A stretch of 64,000 nt of DNA from Leptospira semungkisensis (GTDB lineage Bacteria; Spirochaetota; Leptospiria; Leptospirales; Leptospiraceae): NCBI RefSeq assembly GCF_004770055.1, contig NZ_RQEP01000005.1, positions 124,001 to 188,000 of the forward strand, written 5' to 3'. Numbering within the stretch: position 1 is the stretch's first letter; the number at the start of each line of letters is the position of its first letter. The notes below the pieces were generated by a model. That model was not told where the DNA came from. It saw nothing but the letters and a program-made list of their open reading frames with translations, and did no database searches. The translations under genes were made by a program, and so were the position numbers. Positions 63,128 to 64,000 of this stretch are shown here, one piece after another.

Positions 63128-64000
63128 ATGAGAGCGGATCGGCTTTTAAATATTCTTCTTCATTTACAAGCTAAGGGAAGGACCACTGCCAAAGAACTTT
63201 CCAAGAAATTAGAAATTTCCGAACGTACGGTTCATCGCGATATGGAAGCACTCTGCAGCGCGGGTATCCCCATCTACGCAGAAAGAGGAATCGGAGGAGG
63301 CTGGGCTCTTAGCGAAGGCTATCGAACAAATCTAACAGGCTTCAAAAAAGAAGAAGTGATCTCTCTTCTGCTAGTCCATTCTTCCAGAGTATTAGAAGAC
63401 TTAGGTAAGAAAAAGGACTTCGATTCAGCATTCGTAAAATTACTCGCAGCCCTTCCCCCTGCTTACAGAAAAGACGCGGAGACTGTTCGACAAAGGATCC
63501 ATATAGACGGAGCCGGTTGGAATCGGGCCATCCGAGAATTGCCCCTTCTCCCAATATTGCAGGACGCAGTGTGGGAAGAAAGAAAGCTAAAGATCATCTA
63601 TGAAAAAGAAGGAAAGAGAGAACCAAGGACAATAGAGCCTTATGGATTAGTCGCAATGGATACGACTTGGTATGTGGTGGCAAAAAGAGGAAGAGAGATG
63701 AGAGTGTATCGGATCTCCCGGATCAGAGAAGCCGAAATGATCTCAGACAGATTCGAAAGACCTAAGAAATTCGACCTGGCAAAATATTGGGAACAATGGG
63801 TTTCCGAATTCAAGTCCAGGGTCCCCAAATACATTGTCACTCTCAGGGTTTCCCAAAGCGAAGGGGAAAGAATCAAGAGTCTTCCTTATGTTCGATTCAA
63901 AGAGTTACGCACATTAGGTGACGGTTTTGCAGAAATAGATATCGATATGGAAACCAAAGAATGGGCCTTAAGCCATATCATGCATTTTGGAGAATCCATT
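63128..64000 (+). CDS. YafY/WYL-domain transcriptional regulator (3' end off window)
   Basis: Open from the ATG at 63128 to the window edge, 291 codons. Residues 5-60 are a DeoR/HTH_11-like winged helix (LLNILLHLQAKGRTTAKELSKKL, then ERTVHRDM). Residues about 140-215 are a WYL domain with EPYGLVAMDTTWYVVAKR in place of the strict Trp-Tyr-Leu, and a C-terminal WCX part begins after 230. Such proteins control their divergent neighbour, often in response to small ligands. The target here is likely the SDR-hydrolase pair. Confidence 0.88.
   Translation, partial: MRADRLLNILLHLQAKGRTTAKELSKKLEISERTVHRDMEALCSAGIPIYAERGIGGGWALSEGYRTNLTGFKKEEVISLLLVHSSRVLEDLGKKKDFDSAFVKLLAALPPAYRKDAETVRQRIHIDGAGWNRAIRELPLLPILQDAVWEERKLKIIYEKEGKREPRTIEPYGLVAMDTTWYVVAKRGREMRVYRISRIREAEMISDRFERPKKFDLAKYWEQWVSEFKSRVPKYIVTLRVSQSEGERIKSLPYVRFKELRTLGDGFAEIDIDMETKEWALSHIMHFGESI

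Overview
The window reads as chromosomal DNA of a Leptospira-type spirochete. This is judged from protein content (spiro-SPASM radical SAM protein beside a SpsF-like transferase, many lipoproteins with leptospiral-style signal peptides, several class III cyclases, spirochete-like operon fragments), moderate GC, and frequent GTG/TTG starts. It is a chromosomal housekeeping/accessory mix: I see no phage, insertion sequence, CRISPR array, rRNA or tRNA gene. 59 protein genes are called; the first and the last run off the window.

Layout. 1-6.1 kb: zinc-ribbon membrane protein (partial), ChaN-like protein, dienelactone hydrolase, glutathione peroxidase, a ceramidase-like lipoprotein and a hotdog thioesterase. 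6.3-15.3 kb: a fatty-acid block with two tandem 441-residue thiolases, a double-hotdog thioesterase, a divergent TetR regulator and, after two exported/esterase genes and a lipoprotein MsrB, a 586-residue acyl-CoA dehydrogenase. The TetR intergenic region and the dehydrogenase upstream region share the palindrome GAAC-N4-GTTC, suggesting one beta-oxidation regulon. 15.3-20 kb: TolC-like lipoprotein and RND pump with no adaptor gene beside them. 20.1-24.2 kb: birA-coaX-crcB forward; yebC, ruvC and a WG-repeat lipoprotein in reverse. 24.7-28.3 kb: LytTR response regulator, histidine kinase and a NOTUM/pectin-acetylesterase-like lipoprotein. 28.3-31.2 kb: BASS-family and sodium:solute symporters.

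31.3-38.2 kb: lysC, a SurA-like chaperone, the spiro-SPASM/SpsF-PseG pair, then a TetR gene with duplicated palindromic operators and a DUF1801 gene. 38.4-44.4 kb: valS-purD-hypothetical, then prfB. 44.4-47.7 kb: a MacAB-like efflux operon ending with its own TetR gene and preceded by a long inverted repeat. 47.9-55.9 kb: DoxX-like and MmcQ-like proteins, a membrane adenylate cyclase, a DUF805-SRPBCC fusion, a TEX264-like GyrI-domain protein, adenosine deaminase, DegT aminotransferase, and a DUF4160/DUF2442 pair. 56-64 kb: nitrilase-family amidase, TetR-MBL hydrolase operon, pyrophosphatase, a DISM-7TM adenylate cyclase, alpha/beta hydrolase, SDR, and a divergent WYL regulator (partial).

The most unusual items are the shared GAAC-N4-GTTC operator, the spiro-SPASM/SpsF-PseG gene pair, the bacterial TEX264-like protein, a two-copy GC-rich hairpin repeat tied to the 10-mer TGTGGGAACT, duplicated CCGACCGTCGG operators, and promoters placed so close to start codons that leaderless mRNAs are predicted. 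All family assignments are from reading the protein sequences; no database search was run.
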